From Phytophthora sp. 'mugwort' (lineage: Eukaryota; Oomycota; Peronosporomycetes; Peronosporales; Peronosporaceae), in contig JAUCEF010000001.1 of NCBI GenBank assembly GCA_033558025.1, positions 2,418,001 to 2,482,000 of the forward strand: a stretch of DNA of 64,000 bases. The letters run 5' to 3'. A program made the position numbers and the translations under genes. The first letter of the stretch is position 1. Each line of letters opens with the position of its first letter. Positions 12,295 to 22,483 of this stretch are shown one piece after another. Under the pieces are notes generated by a model, which worked only from the letters and a program-made list of their open reading frames with translations, did not search any database and was not told the DNA's origin.

Positions 12295-12366
12295 GGTCGG
12301 CCCGGGGATTGAACCATGGCCGCTTCCGTCCGACACTGGATGCTTAACCAGCTGAGCTATCTGAGC
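12295..12366 (-). repeat. tRNA-derived SINE-like head
   Basis: On the minus strand TAGCTCAGCTGG (12,359-12,348) matches the Pol III A box and GGTTCAATCCC (12,315-12,305) matches the B box, about 33 bases apart. The T stem has mismatches and no clean acceptor stem is seen, so this is not a functional tRNA. tRNA-derived SINEs are known in Phytophthora; assignment to a particular family needs a search. Confidence 0.55.
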
Positions 12367-12689
12367 TCACTAGAAGTAGGTGGCTCACCACCACCTGGTT
12401 CATCGGGTTATACTTGGTTTTTGTATAGACCCCATCGGAAAGGTCCTGCAAATGTCCAACTCGGCCCAGAGACGTCTCCGGACGTCCACCAGTTTCCTCC
12501 TGGACACTAAAATGGATTCTTCAGGGTACCCACTTTCGAGAAAATGGACCTTTTTTGTACACCAATTGTATACTTCGTACCCAATTTTTGGGTCCACATG
12601 ACCCAAATCGATCCCAAATAGCAAGTAGGGTAGCTAAGTAGGTTGCTTACTAGCCTTAAAGTGTAATGCATTTTGTTAATCTCTGGAAT

Positions 12690-14787
12690 CATCGCGTCGA
12701 CCACGACGATCAAAGCGATGATGCTCACGCGAGTCGTCTCGGCGATCTCGGCGGTCAGACGTGTTAAAAGGCTGACTAGTCGAATTTGGACGTCTACCAG
12801 CCGAGTCGGCTCGGACAGCTGATTTCCTGGAGCGGTCGCTAGCTTCCCCCGCGTCGAAATATACTTGTTATGGGTCGGAATTAGACTCGCCAGTAATCAT
12901 TGTAGTCGCTGTCGCCCTCTGACGAGCCCGCTGACCAGTTTCGTTGACTCGGCCGTCGTTGGTCGACACCGCGTCAGAGATCGTCAACTAACGCACCGGC
13001 AAGTGCGATTCGGTGATTGCGGCCATGATCTCGGCGATTTCGGCGGTCATCTCGGCGGGGTTCACGTCGGTCATCTCGACGAGGTACGCTCAACCGACTT
13101 TCATCTTCACGTCGAGTATTGTCGATGCCCGAGTCTCGTTAGCTTTGCCGGACAATGGTAGGTTGCGCTCCTTCTTGCGCTTCTCCCCCAGGATTCGTCG
13201 GTTGATGATCTGATCTACGCGGTGAATGTCGGTGAGTTGAAGCGGGTACAACAGATCCATGGTCTCGCCCTCTTCAGAATGAAGCAAGAACTGCTCCACA
13301 CGCTCAACTGCATCCGCACCATCCTTCCCATACTGAATTTGGGCGGTGCGTGTGTACCCGTTCAAACGGACGAGGAAATCACCAATGGGCTCTTTCTCTT
13401 TGCATCTCGCCGAGTAGTATCGGGTACGCGTCGACTGATCGAATTGAGAGCAGTAATAATCCAAGCAGTGCTCGCTGATTAGGCTCCATTGCTTCTGAGT
13501 CCGCCAGTCTAGCTGGCGGGACCAGCATTTTGCCGCTCGACCCAAGCACAGCGAGAACAGCTCGCACCACGAGTTCTGAGGCATGCGGGTTCCTTCTATC
13601 TCGTAGATGACCCTCTTCAGCCAGTGCAACGATGCACCCGAACGGAATCGCTTCCCATCGAACTCAGCCATCTTGTCTAACGACAAGTGGGTTCTCAGTT
13701 CGAGATACTGAGTATCGTTTCGATCGACCTCGCCGTAGCTGAGTCGACGAATTTGACCCTTCTCCGACGCGTCTGTAGCTATCGTAACTCGGTTTACGAT
13801 CTTGTTCTACATCTTCGAGCTCAGCTGCATCATCGGCATCACGAAGGTAATCATGATGACTCACCCGCTACTTCGCGTGCTTCGGAACCGTCGACATTGT
13901 GGGTCTTCGAAATACGGAGTCCCTTCGGTGGATCGGAATTTACCCGCTCGCTTAGTTTAGGTGTCTTCGGAAGCGGGATCTTCCTAGGGTCTTCGACGAT
14001 CTCGGCTATGCGCTTGGCGATCATCGGTTGGGCTTTCTCCAAACCGAACGCCGCTCGTAGTTGGCGTTTACAGTGGGTCAACTCCATACCAGTTTGGCGG
14101 AGATCCCAGCCGGGTAAAATCAAGCTGTTTGGGTAACCATTACAGCGGTAACCCATTGCCCTCAGAACAGCTCCGATCTTGCACAAGTTGGTTCATGCTG
14201 GTACTGTTCACCGGCTGAGGGAGCTACGGGCCTAAATCGGCCATTTTGTCTGGGCCATGGCTACCGATGCGAACAGCATCATCCACTTAGACTGAGACCT
14301 CATCTCTTCGACGAGTCGCGCCAGCACCTTGCTCACACTCGGCGTGTCGGTGTAACGTGTCGCTCTCGAAACTAGGGGTGGACGTTCCACTTGAGCAGCA
14401 CACCGTGATCTTCATCGTCCACATCATCGTCGAGTTCGGCGGCGAGGTTGCGCTCCGCTGGGAGTGGATTTCCCATCCGGCTCACTTGGAGCGACAATCG
14501 TCGAGCTCCGCACGCAACTCGGCCGTCGTCGTCACATACTCGACTTCACTCTTCGACTCTTCATCACTTCCTCCTCCATACTCTTGGTCTTCAGAGTCGT
14601 CTTCTTTAAACCGGACACTGCCGACGATTTCCGCCGACAGGTCAGCGATCAGCTCGCCAGCTGAGTTCGACTCTGCGAGGGGTGAACCTCCAGCTGTCGC
14701 TGGGCTGCCTCCGCTTGACGTCGACGATCCCTTGACCATCCTGCTTGGTACTTGAAACTTGGGTAACTTGGCACCTGCGAAAACCAT
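12690..14787 (-). pseudogene. Gypsy gag, left palindrome arm
   Basis: The first in-frame ATG after the LTR is at 14,787 (MVFAGAKLPKF). Open pieces follow at 14,787-14,482, 14,186-13,851, 13,864-13,664 and 13,686-13,090, in different frames, so there are several frameshifts. The core piece holds the capsid-like segment (SLHWLKRVIYEIEG, WCELFSLCLG, KCWSRQLDW). The C-terminal part near 12,900-12,690 is an Arg/Asp-rich basic tail with repeated DRRDRR-type runs, typical before a zinc knuckle. The knuckle is probably the one at about 5.0 kb. Confidence 0.7.
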
Positions 14788-14801
14788 CACACCCTCTTCC
14801 C

Positions 14802-14815
14802 GGGTCGCGACACCA
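14802..14815 (-). promoter_or_regulatory. Primer-binding site of left Gypsy LTR
   Basis: TGGTGTCGCGACCC on the minus strand begins two bases after the presumed LTR end (CCACA). It would pair with a tRNA ending in CACCA. The same sequence follows the right LTR. The tRNA species is not identified. Confidence 0.55.
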
Positions 14816-14817
14816 GT

Positions 14818-15538
14818 TGTGGTATTGCAGCACACACACAAATTCGTCAGATGTAGTTACTTAGCAAGCAACACAACAATAGCCGAGCTAATTGGCCTTT
14901 GTTGGCCTGCGCTGGATTGCCCCTAGCGGTTCGGCCCTTCCGGGACAGTGGTGGCTCGCTTCCGCTGAGACCAAGTGCCCTAAGCCAGTTAATACACAGA
15001 GGTCAGCTGCGATGACTGCCTCTGGCTTAGATATCCCGTGTCCACCGCTAACCAGCGGACGACGGCCGTTAGCGGTTTGACGGACCGCCGAGAGCAAAGG
15101 CTTCTCGACTAGAAGTGTTACGGTACCCGGGCTGTACGGCGTACCGGCCCGCCGAGTTCGGCAGGACTTGTTCCTTCGCGCTTGACGAGACACGCCCTTC
15201 CTTGGGCCGACTGGTTCTCTTGGCGCTACCAGTCAACACCCTACAAGCTATGCTTCTCTGGTGTTAACGGTAACCATAACCCAGCCCGTGCAGGGACTTA
15301 CCGGATAGTGTGCACTTGTCTTGGACTTGGAAGGAGTTAGTCTGCTACTATTTATTTTCTGGGAGCCCCCAAGGGGTTCTCCTATTCCTATACAAATATC
15401 GAGTGAAATGAAGCGCGTTCGGATCTCGAACGCGCTTCATTTCAGACCCTTCGTAAAGACCTCAATGTAACCGCCTGAACTCAGCGACCGGCTGAGTTCA
15501 TCTAACCGAGTAGCTGAGTTGCCAGCTGACTTCTAACA
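14818..15538 (-). repeat. Gypsy LTR, left palindrome arm
   Basis: Starts with TGTTAGAAGTCAGC (minus strand) and ends ...ATACCACA before the primer-binding site. It is repeated in inverse at 17,004-17,722. It contains a perfect 18-bp inverted repeat with a 5-bp loop at 15,404-15,444. The region just upstream in the minus direction (15,610-16,767) looks like the 3' end of a Gypsy, so this LTR may serve two tandem copies. Confidence 0.65.
15404..15444. repeat. Perfect hairpin within Gypsy LTR (left copy)
   Basis: 18-bp stems, starting TGAAATGAAGCGCGTTCG, separated by GATCT. The same hairpin lies at 17,096-17,136. It could form a stable RNA stem in the LTR transcript or a cruciform; its role is not known. 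Confidence 0.8.
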
Positions 15539-15609
15539 CAACAGTCAGTCCCGATAATTCCGTTTAAGTGTGAGCGAGATGTTGATCACCTTATCTAGCG
15601 TTCACTACA

Positions 15610-16767
15610 TTACAACTTCCCGGGCCATGCAACGGGTAGACCTGACGAATGGCTTGTCCCAACCGGCGCATCTCCGTCTGTCAAGATTCCGCATTCTCTC
15701 TCGACGTTTCGGAAACTCGACTCCCAATTGATCACACGTATTAATAGTGCCTTCTCGTCGCTCACTTGACGTCCTGGCTCGAACTGGTAGGCTTCCACCA
15801 CGGTCACTTGCCTAGCATGATGCCTAGCTGAGTCACTGTGTATGTCGGTGACCCAGGTGGCTAAGAAACCTTCTTCTCCGCCGCCAGAGCGCACCGCTTC
15901 CAGCGGTCGCATTACGCCTCGCTCGGAAGACGCTCTGTCGGTGCAGTCCGGCTCAGCAGCGAGTTGGGGTGAATACCGCACCGATAACGACGCAAGGACG
16001 ACGCCACACACGGGTCCGGCTATTAAGCTCCCGCTGAGACATACGACGGGGCAGCTGAGTCGGCTGAGACTGCTGCTGTATGTACGTCTGTCACCCGACG
16101 CCGTCTGACTTTGAGACTGCTGCTGTATGTACGTCTGTCACCCGACGCCATCTGAATTTGTTTAACGACCCGATATCGGCCAGATTCAGAGGGCTCGGAC
16201 GTCACTGGAACAGATGTCAAGTACACCACTGGATCAGCTGACTCCACGATCTCGGACTCAGCAAATTGTCCCGCGTCGACTTCTCTGGTAAGGTCAGCTT
16301 CGGTTTTGTTGACTTTGCTGCGTTGGATCGGTAGGTACTATGCTTCCGTTCTGCCAAACATGTTGATCACGTTTAATCGCCTTGAGTTTCCTCTCCTGCG
16401 GCTCGACCGTCACGACTTCGTCGATCGACATCGCAGCTGGTCCCCACTTCCCTGGAGCTCGCCTTTTCGAGAAATCAGAATGTCTCGAGGAATTGTTCGA
16501 CGCAATGTCGCTGAAGTTTGCACCAAAAATAGACCACCTGTCGGTTCCCCGTCCACGATTTCTTAGCAACAAGCCAACGCCCAAGTCGATCCTCAGCGTC
16601 AGCGACCATGAAGACCCGGCTTTTCTAATCACCGAGTCCCCTGCTCGCCAACCCCCCAACGAAGACCCAGCAGTGCAGCCAATTCCGTCGAGCCGGATCC
16701 ACAGACAAGCGATTTTCGTGGACCTCGACGCTCTCCCAGGATAGCGACGTCCATTCACCACGAACAC
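15610..16767 (-). pseudogene. Gypsy 3'-end fragment in palindrome spacer
   Basis: A minus-strand frame from 16,011 to 15,610 is open to a stop about 70 bp before the LTR at 15,538, as expected for the C-terminal end of a Gypsy polyprotein. More open minus frames are at 16,247-16,023 and 16,767-16,294. The plus strand is also open in places, and the first kilobase of the window is homologous. Function of this region is not recognised. A short tandem-like repeat occurs near 16,070-16,145. Confidence 0.45.
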
Positions 16768-17003
16768 TCGTCTTCGCCGAGTCCACCTCGTTTCACGCCA
16801 CTTCCTGATTTTCGCAACGATGGGCTCATGAAGACTGGTACACCTCCGGCTCCAACAGCTGAGTTGCCACCTGTATTATCAGAAGATCAGCCTCTTCCCC
16901 AACGGGGATCACAAGGCGCGCTGGACTCAGCTGAGACATGTAGTGGACGCCAGATAAAGTGGTTCACATATCGGACGTAAGCAGCAACCAAAGTACTGCT
17001 CGC

Positions 17004-17722
17004 TGAGAAGTCAGCTGGCAACTCAGCTACTCGGTTAGATGAACTCAGCCGGTCGCTGAGTTCGGGCGGTTACATTGAGGTCTTTACGAAGGGTCTGAAA
17101 TGAAGCGCGTTCGAGATCCGAACGCGCTTCATTTCACTCGATATTTGTATAGGAATAGGAGAACCCCTTGGGGGCTCCCAGAAAATAAATAGTAGCAGAC
17201 TAACTCCTTCCAAGTCCAAGACAAGTGCACACTATCCGGTAAGTCCCTGCACGGGCTGGGTTATGGTTACCGTTAACACCAGAGAAGCATAGCTTGTAGG
17301 GTGTTGACTGATAGCGCCAAGAGAACCAGTCGGCCCAAGGAAGGGCGTGTCTCGTCAAGCGCGAAGGAACAAGTCCTGCCGAACTCGGCGGGCCGGTACG
17401 CCGTACAGCCCGGGTACCGTAACACTTCTAGTCGAGAAGCCTTTGCTCTCGGCGGTCCGTCAAACCGCTAACGGCAGTCGTCCGCTGGTTAGCGGTGGAC
17501 ACGGGATATCTAAGCCAGAGGCAGTCATCGCAGCTGACCTCTGTGTATTAACTGGCTTAGGGCACTTGGTCTCAGCGGAAGCGAGCCACCACTGTCCCGG
17601 AAGGGCCGAACCGCTAGGGGCAATCCAGCGCAGGCCAACAAAGGCCAATTAGCTCGGCTATTGTTGTGTTGCTTGCTAAGTAACTACATCTGACGAATTT
17701 GTGTGTGTGCTGCAATACCACA
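17004..17722 (+). repeat. Gypsy LTR, right palindrome arm
   Basis: Inverse copy of the LTR at 14,818-15,538, followed by the primer-binding site at 17,725-17,738 (TGGTGTCGCGACCC). The first bases (TGAGAAGTCAGC rather than TGTTAGAAGTCAGC) show that the arm homology ends at about 17,005, so the terminal bases of this LTR may have been lost. Confidence 0.65.
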
Positions 17723-17752
17723 ACTGGTGTCGCGACCCGGGAAGAGGGTGTG

Positions 17753-19160
17753 ATGGTTTTCGCAGGTGCCAAGTTACCCAAGTTTCAAGTACCAAGCAGG
17801 ATGGTCAAGGGATCGTCGACGTCAAGCGGAGGCAGCCCAGCGACAGCTGGAGGTTCACCCCTCGCAGAGTCGAACTCAGCTGGCGAGCTGATCGCTGACC
17901 TGTCGGCGGAAATCGTCGGCAGTGTCCGGTTTAAAGAAGACGACTCTGAAGACCAAGAGTATGGAGGAGGAAGTGATGAAGAGTCGAAGAGTGAAGTCGA
18001 GTATGTGACGACGACGGCCGAGTTGCGTGCGGAGCTCGACGATTGTCGCTCCAAGTGAGCCGGATGGGAAATCCACTCCCAGCGGAGCGCAACCTCGCCG
18101 CCGAACTCGACGATGATGTGGACGATGAAGATCACGGTGTGCTGCTCAAGTGGAACGTCCACCCCTAGTTTCGAGAGCGACACGTTACACCGACACGCCG
18201 AGTGTGAGCAAGGTGCTGGCGCGACTCGTCGAAGAGATGAGGTCTCAGTCTAAGTGGATGATGCTGTTCGCATCGGTAGCCATGGCCCAGACAAAATGGC
18301 CGATTTAGGCCCGTAGCTCCCTCAGCCGGTGAACAGTACCAGCATGAACCAACTTGTGCAAGATCGGAGCTGTTCTGAGGGCAATGGGTTACCGCTGTAA
18401 TGGTTACCCAAACAGCTTGATTTTACCCGGCTGGGATCTCCGCCAAACTGGTATGGAGTTGACCCACTGTAAACGCCAACTACGAGCGGCGTTCGGTTTG
18501 GAGAAAGCCCAACCGATGATCGCCAAGCGCATAGCCGAGATCGTCGAAGACCCTAGGAAGATCCCGCTTCCGAAGACACCTAAACTAAGCGAGCGGGTAA
18601 ATTCCGATCCACCGAAGGGACTCCGTATTTCGAAGACCCACAATGTCGACGGTTCCGAAGCACGCGAAGTAGCGGGTGAGTCATCATGATTACCTTCGTG
18701 ATGCCGATGATGCAGCTGAGCTCGAAGATGTAGAACAAGATCGTAAACCGAGTTACGATAGCTACAGACGCGTCGGAGAAGGGTCAAATTCGTCGACTCA
18801 GCTACGGCGAGGTCGATCGAAACGATACTCAGTATCTCGAACTGAGAACCCACTTGTCGTTAGACAAGATGGCTGAGTTCGATGGGAAGCGATTCCGTTC
18901 GGGTGCATCGTTGCACTGGCTGAAGAGGGTCATCTACGAGATAGAAGGAACCCGCATGCCTCAGAACTCGTGGTGCGAGCTGTTCTCGCTGTGCTTGGGT
19001 CGAGCGGCAAAATGCTGGTCCCGCCAGCTAGACTGGCGGACTCAGAAGCAATGGAGCCTAATCAGCGAGCACTGCTTGGATTATTACTGCTCTCAATTCG
19101 ATCAGTCGACGCGTACCCGATACTACTCGGCGAGGTGCAAAGAGAAGGAACCCATTGGTG
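17753..19160 (+). pseudogene. Gypsy gag, right arm, split by the Polinton
   Basis: Same protein as the left-arm gag: ATG at 17,753, then frames 17,753-18,058, 18,354-18,689, 18,676-18,876 and 18,854-19,160 with the same frameshifts. The capsid-like core ends at KEKEPIG, where the Polinton begins. The reading continues in 43,702-43,867 (DFLVRLNGYA...), which proves where the Polinton inserted. Sharing the same frameshifts with the left arm shows that one arm was copied from the other after decay. Confidence 0.75.
19155..19160. repeat. Polinton target-site duplication, left
   Basis: TTGGTG directly before the terminal inverted repeat; the identical hexamer follows the right end at 43,702-43,707. 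Polintons/Mavericks characteristically create 6-bp duplications. Confidence 0.9.
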
Positions 19161-19463
19161 AGTAGTGATTTACAGCACGTCATCCAGCCCATTTTTTATA
19201 ATTCCATCTGGATGTACTAAAACAATGTTTAACCCATGAATTACCAAAGGGATAAAACCATATATAATTGAGGCACCCCCTGTCGATAGCCAATATGCAA
19301 AGGGACATATTTTTTGTTCTCAAAAGATTCTGATAGCGAAATATGTAAAGGTGCATCATGTTGTGAATATAAAAAATCAATATTTGCCTCTATGGATATA
19401 TCCAACTATCAGGATAAAAGAAACATAAAGACGTTCCACCTGATAGATACATATAAAGGTATA
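19161..19463 (+). repeat. Polinton left terminal inverted repeat
   Basis: Starts AGTAGTGATTTACAGCACGT and matches the reverse complement of the right end (43,701 inward) with scattered differences to about ATAAAGGTATA at 19,452-19,462. The first nucleotides AG are typical of Polinton ends. Confidence 0.9.
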
Positions 19464-19902
19464 AAATATAATGACAGGATTCATATATTAGATTTCGAAC
19501 AAGGACGATTCTATCGTCTTCATTGGGAGCTCAACCAAACCACAACAGTTATACTGGAATGATGTTAGAGGTAATTACACAGCATGGTTAAAAACTGTAA
19601 AGTCGTTTCGTACAATTTATGAACATTTTGAGAACGGTGGGGTCGATAGTTTTGATATAAAATTGATCAGCGAGCATGAGGTCACAAAAAGAATCGATAT
19701 CTGTGAGCATAAGCAAGTGGCTATAAACAATACCAAATGCATAACAACCGCGAGCATTTATTTTAAATTGGGGAAGAGAAGCTCAATAACCTCCCAGAAA
19801 AGTACGACCCAAGAAGAAAGATTCAATGTGAATGCGGCTCGATATATAGTCGATACAATAAGGGTAAGCACTTAATGACAAAGAAGCATCAAATTTTTTA
19901 AC
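19314..19902 (+). pseudogene. GIY-YIG-like endonuclease remnant 1
   Basis: A first frame (19,314-19,562) ends in a degraded RFYRLHWELNQTTT segment, which could be the GIY...YIG strand. The second frame from about 19,563 has YEHFENGG..SFDIKLISEHE, the FxI/L..IEE part of GIY-YIG folds, then EHKQVAINNT where the family has an EQ-containing helix. A third frame at 19,795-19,902 ends with a C-x-C-G...H...H zinc-like motif (IQCECG...KHLMTKKH) seen at the C-terminus of similar nucleases in large DNA viruses. Two frameshifts break it. It overlaps the left inverted repeat. Confidence 0.55.
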
Positions 19903-20036
19903 TCGAAGTGATTAAGCTAACAATTCTGAATCTCATGATAATTTATGAATTTCACAGGATTCCTCTGAGTTTCATAATTAAATTATTTTTTTCAAAAAAT
20001 AAGAGGCTATGTATATAGATACACCCAACTGATAAC

Positions 20037-20369
20037 ATGTCGAGCGAGCTAACTTTTGGAAAATACAAGGGCACCAAAATCGAAGAAGTATATACTTCTG
20101 ATCCTGGTTATTGTCGATGGATATTCAACCAACCTAGTCTAAATATTAGTGAGGAAATCAAGATATTTCTCCGCTCCAAGTTTCTTAACGATGATAACTC
20201 ATATATGATGACTTGGGGCAAATATCACGGTAAGACCCTCAAGCAGATTAGTCGAATGGATTCGAACTATATCGATTGGCTTCGTAAGAGTCAATTTGTC
20301 ATTGAGAAGTGTCCTAAACTACTTCAAGAATTGAACGAAACTATTGAGTTTTTCTCTAAGCAGTGGTGA
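20037..20369 (+). CDS. ExoX-C-like domain protein (Polinton)
   Basis: An intact 110-codon frame from ATG 20,037. It has two repeats of the same module: residues about 5-31 (FGKYKGTKIEEV...DPGYCRWI) and about 57-84 (WGKYHGKTLKQI...NYIDWL). This pattern of a G-K-Y/F-x-G-x-T turn followed by D-x-x-Y-x-x-W-L resembles the small domain attached to exodeoxyribonuclease X-type proteins and found alone in large DNA viruses. No exonuclease active site is present, so it may bind DNA or a partner. It ends 14 bp inside the convergent capsid gene. It is the only clear Polinton gene without a break. Confidence 0.6.
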   Translation: MSSELTFGKYKGTKIEEVYTSDPGYCRWIFNQPSLNISEEIKIFLRSKFLNDDNSYMMTWGKYHGKTLKQISRMDSNYIDWLRKSQFVIEKCPKLLQELNETIEFFSKQW

Positions 20370-21742
20370 AACCTATTACTTCCCCAGTTAGTCTATTCAA
20401 AGTCAGCTCCTGCTCGCTAACCACGACCACGATCATGTTGGTACCTTGGCAACCCACATTTACACCCTGATCTGAATCGATTGAGGTGTATCACGGTCTG
20501 TGAGACGACTCACATCGGCAATGAGGATACGATTTGTTAGCGACCAAGTCTAATAATCCAGAAGTCCATTCACCAGCTCAGGAGTTAGATCACTGTTAAT
20601 CGTTGAGATTTTGGTCACCTCGTTAGTAAAGTGATGGAAGTCATAGCCATGACTGATATCAAAGGCCTGCCCTGCTGGGGACCAATACGAACATTGAAGT
20701 TGCGGACACTCGAACCAAGGTGAAGAGTCCAAGATGCTGAATCAAACGGACTCTCAAACTCCTGAGCAGCAGCAGAAGCCAAATTACCAGTCTGCTCGGC
20801 GAAGGGAAGGAGAATAACATATTTTACATTATTAACAGAAGCTGATAACTGTAGATCGAAAGCAGCATTGTGTTGAGTCGATTGCTTACCATTTCCAGCA
20901 CACTGATAGAACAGTTGTGCGTAGCTTGTGCGTAGCAATCATTAAAGCGAACCTTTTCACAGGCTTGGAATGATTACCTGAGAGTTCTCAAGATGGACGA
21001 ACGGTACATAAAGACGAGAAGTGGTGAAAGGCATATAAGTACCATCAATTGAAGGTTCATGGGCATTGACGACAGCACCCCAAGCAAAACTGAACCCGGC
21101 AGAAGCAGCAAGGACACCAGCGATGGGATTACCAGTTGATGAAGCAGAAACCATCACCGGACAGGTATTGCCACTTGCGAGAGTAGTGCTGGTGAGAGAC
21201 ATACCCTTCGATGTGTCGACAGCAATAGTGGAAGTACCCTGGTTGACACGGAAGCGTCGGCGGATCTGAGGGTTCGCCATGATGTCTAGCTCCTTTAAAA
21301 TGGGATGTAGATCCGTTAGCTTGATGTCTTGAGCATGTAGTTCCACGTTCCCCGTGATCACGTTAGCAGTAGCAGCACCAGCTACGAAGGCACCACGCGC
21401 CAATTGATTTGAGATTGTAGTAGAAGCTGCAGCCGCAAAAAGTGAAGGCCACGACGTGGAGAAATCAGATCCAGCGTTAGGGAGGTTCGGCAACAGACGC
21501 TTCACAAGACCGTCATTAGCAACAGAAGCACCACCAGGTGGCCCAGTAGTAGCAAACGAAGATGAGAAGGCAGTAGTATTAGTGTAACCACCTCCCGTAG
21601 TAGATGATGTAGCAGAACTATACAAAGATGACTGAGCGCCATCCGGATAAAGGAATGACTCAGCTCCATGATGCTCAACATACTGAGGACTGCAGCTTGT
21701 CTGAGCGCGAATGTTGTTCCAAAACAGCTTGTAGTCAGCCAT
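20356..21742 (-). pseudogene. Putative Polinton major capsid protein (double jelly-roll)
   Basis: Start ATG 21,742 (MADYKLFWNN). The first part (to 20,957) is open and rich in Ser, Thr, Ala and Gly, with the segment RRRFRVNQGTSTIAVDTSK and a later YVPFVHLENSQVII. Frameshifts near 20,950 and 20,690 and an in-frame stop near 20,552 follow. The C-terminal pieces contain NSDLTPELVNGLLDY, NRILIADVSRL and SEQELTLNRLTGEV, which resemble the end of polinton/adintovirus major capsid proteins as I recall them. Length of about 460 codons is somewhat short for that family. It diverges from the protease gene and converges with the ExoX-C-like gene. A structure search would settle whether this is the major capsid protein. 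Confidence 0.55.
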
Positions 21743-21745
21743 ATT

Positions 21746-22128
21746 GACAACGGTCAATTAATTAAACCAATCACCAGCGATCATGATCTAATTGAACTTG
21801 CGGATCGATTAGGAGTCCATCTGGATAATATATTCGAACCGAGTGAAATATCGAAACCGATCCCAAAGAAAAGTACGTACTTGGTCTTATTGAGGTCTCC
21901 TAACCTTGATGTAGGACACTGGCAAGCGGTACACGATGGCGAAAATTTTGACTCGATGGGCGAAGCAGCTCCGACAAAGTATGGATCGGTAGATACAAAC
22001 CCTAAACAATATCAAGGACATACGGTAATTACTGTGGTATATGGTGCATGCTTTGGGTATACTGCAAACAAAAAAAGAAAATGCATCTATTAGATCGATT
22101 TAAAGACCCAAATTTAACCATTCTTTAA
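21746..22128 (+). pseudogene. Adenovirus-like cysteine protease (Polinton PRO)
   Basis: The frame has VGHWQAVHD with the catalytic His (GHW at 21,914-21,922) and the nearby FDSMG phrase typical of the acidic residue context. After a frameshift near 22,010 another frame gives YGNYCGIWCMLWVYC, with the catalytic Cys in C-G-x-W-C at 22,033-22,047, ending at TAA 22,126-22,128. Polinton PRO is known to process capsid proteins. No ATG is left at the expected start, and the frameshift separates His from Cys, so it is inactive. It is divergent from the capsid gene at 21,742. Confidence 0.75.
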
Positions 22129-22478
22129 ATAAAATCAGTCATGAAATATAATTATGGCGTTCAAAAAGTTACCAGTTTCATCGTCAACACCAGAGGCAAA
22201 GCTCAAGAGGGATTTTAAGTCTGGTACTCTCTCATTGACTAAAGATGAGTTGAGTGGTTCTGGTGCTACGCTTCATCTTCATCCTGAATCGTATGCTAAA
22301 GCTCTTCGAGCTCGCAAATCAGGGAAAGGAACGCGTTGGCAATCAGAATAAAGAGACTGGATATCCTTTCAAGCATATGAACGGAGGGGGTATGCATGGA
22401 GCCAGTATTTGGTCTCTAAGATATGGAGTAGTATCAAATCCGCGTATCGCTTCGCTAAAGACTCGGGCATTCTTAGCA

Positions 22479-22483
22479 GAGCA
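22479..22483. repeat. Chromovirus target-site duplication, left
   Basis: GAGCA; repeated at 29,199-29,203 directly after the 3' LTR. Confidence 0.9.

Larger units (their letters stand above)
13380..15534 (-). repeat. Left arm of a 2,155-bp inverted repeat
   Basis: Every position x here pairs with 32,540 minus x in the right arm (17,006-19,160): five separate open frames keep this sum exactly, so there is no insertion or deletion between the arms. Comparison by eye shows only a handful of base differences, three of them within the last 26 bases next to the Polinton. Confidence 0.9.
1..15538 (-). mobile_element. Ty3/Gypsy LTR retrotransposon, decayed, interrupted by a LINE and other DNA
   Basis: Read on the minus strand, the parts lie in the normal order of a Gypsy element: 5' LTR (15,538-14,818), primer-binding site, gag (14,787-about 12,690), zinc knuckle (5,126-4,878), protease (4,499-4,203), RNase H-like segment (3,583-3,245), integrase zinc domain (2,334-2,143), integrase core and C-terminal region (2,100-1,525) and a chromodomain-like tail (about 1,460-952). 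A plus-strand LINE and a SINE-like tRNA head occupy about 5,150-12,680. The first 840 bases resemble 15,660-16,760, which lies just before an LTR, so the 3' LTR is probably just outside the left window edge. That all parts belong to one insertion is inferred from order and strand. Confidence 0.7.
17006..19160 (+). repeat. Right arm of the 2,155-bp inverted repeat
   Basis: Reverse complement of 13,380-15,534 without indels. The arm ends exactly at the Polinton target duplication. Differences from the left arm at 19,135, 19,147 and 19,150 mark a rise in divergence close to the Polinton border. Confidence 0.9.

Noticed and set aside
12295..12366. A functional tRNA gene
   Set aside because: A and B boxes match, but the T stem has mismatches and no acceptor stem can be built.
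15404..15444. A short MITE with 18-bp terminal inverted repeats
   Set aside because: The loop is only 5 bp, there is no target duplication, and it is part of both LTR copies.
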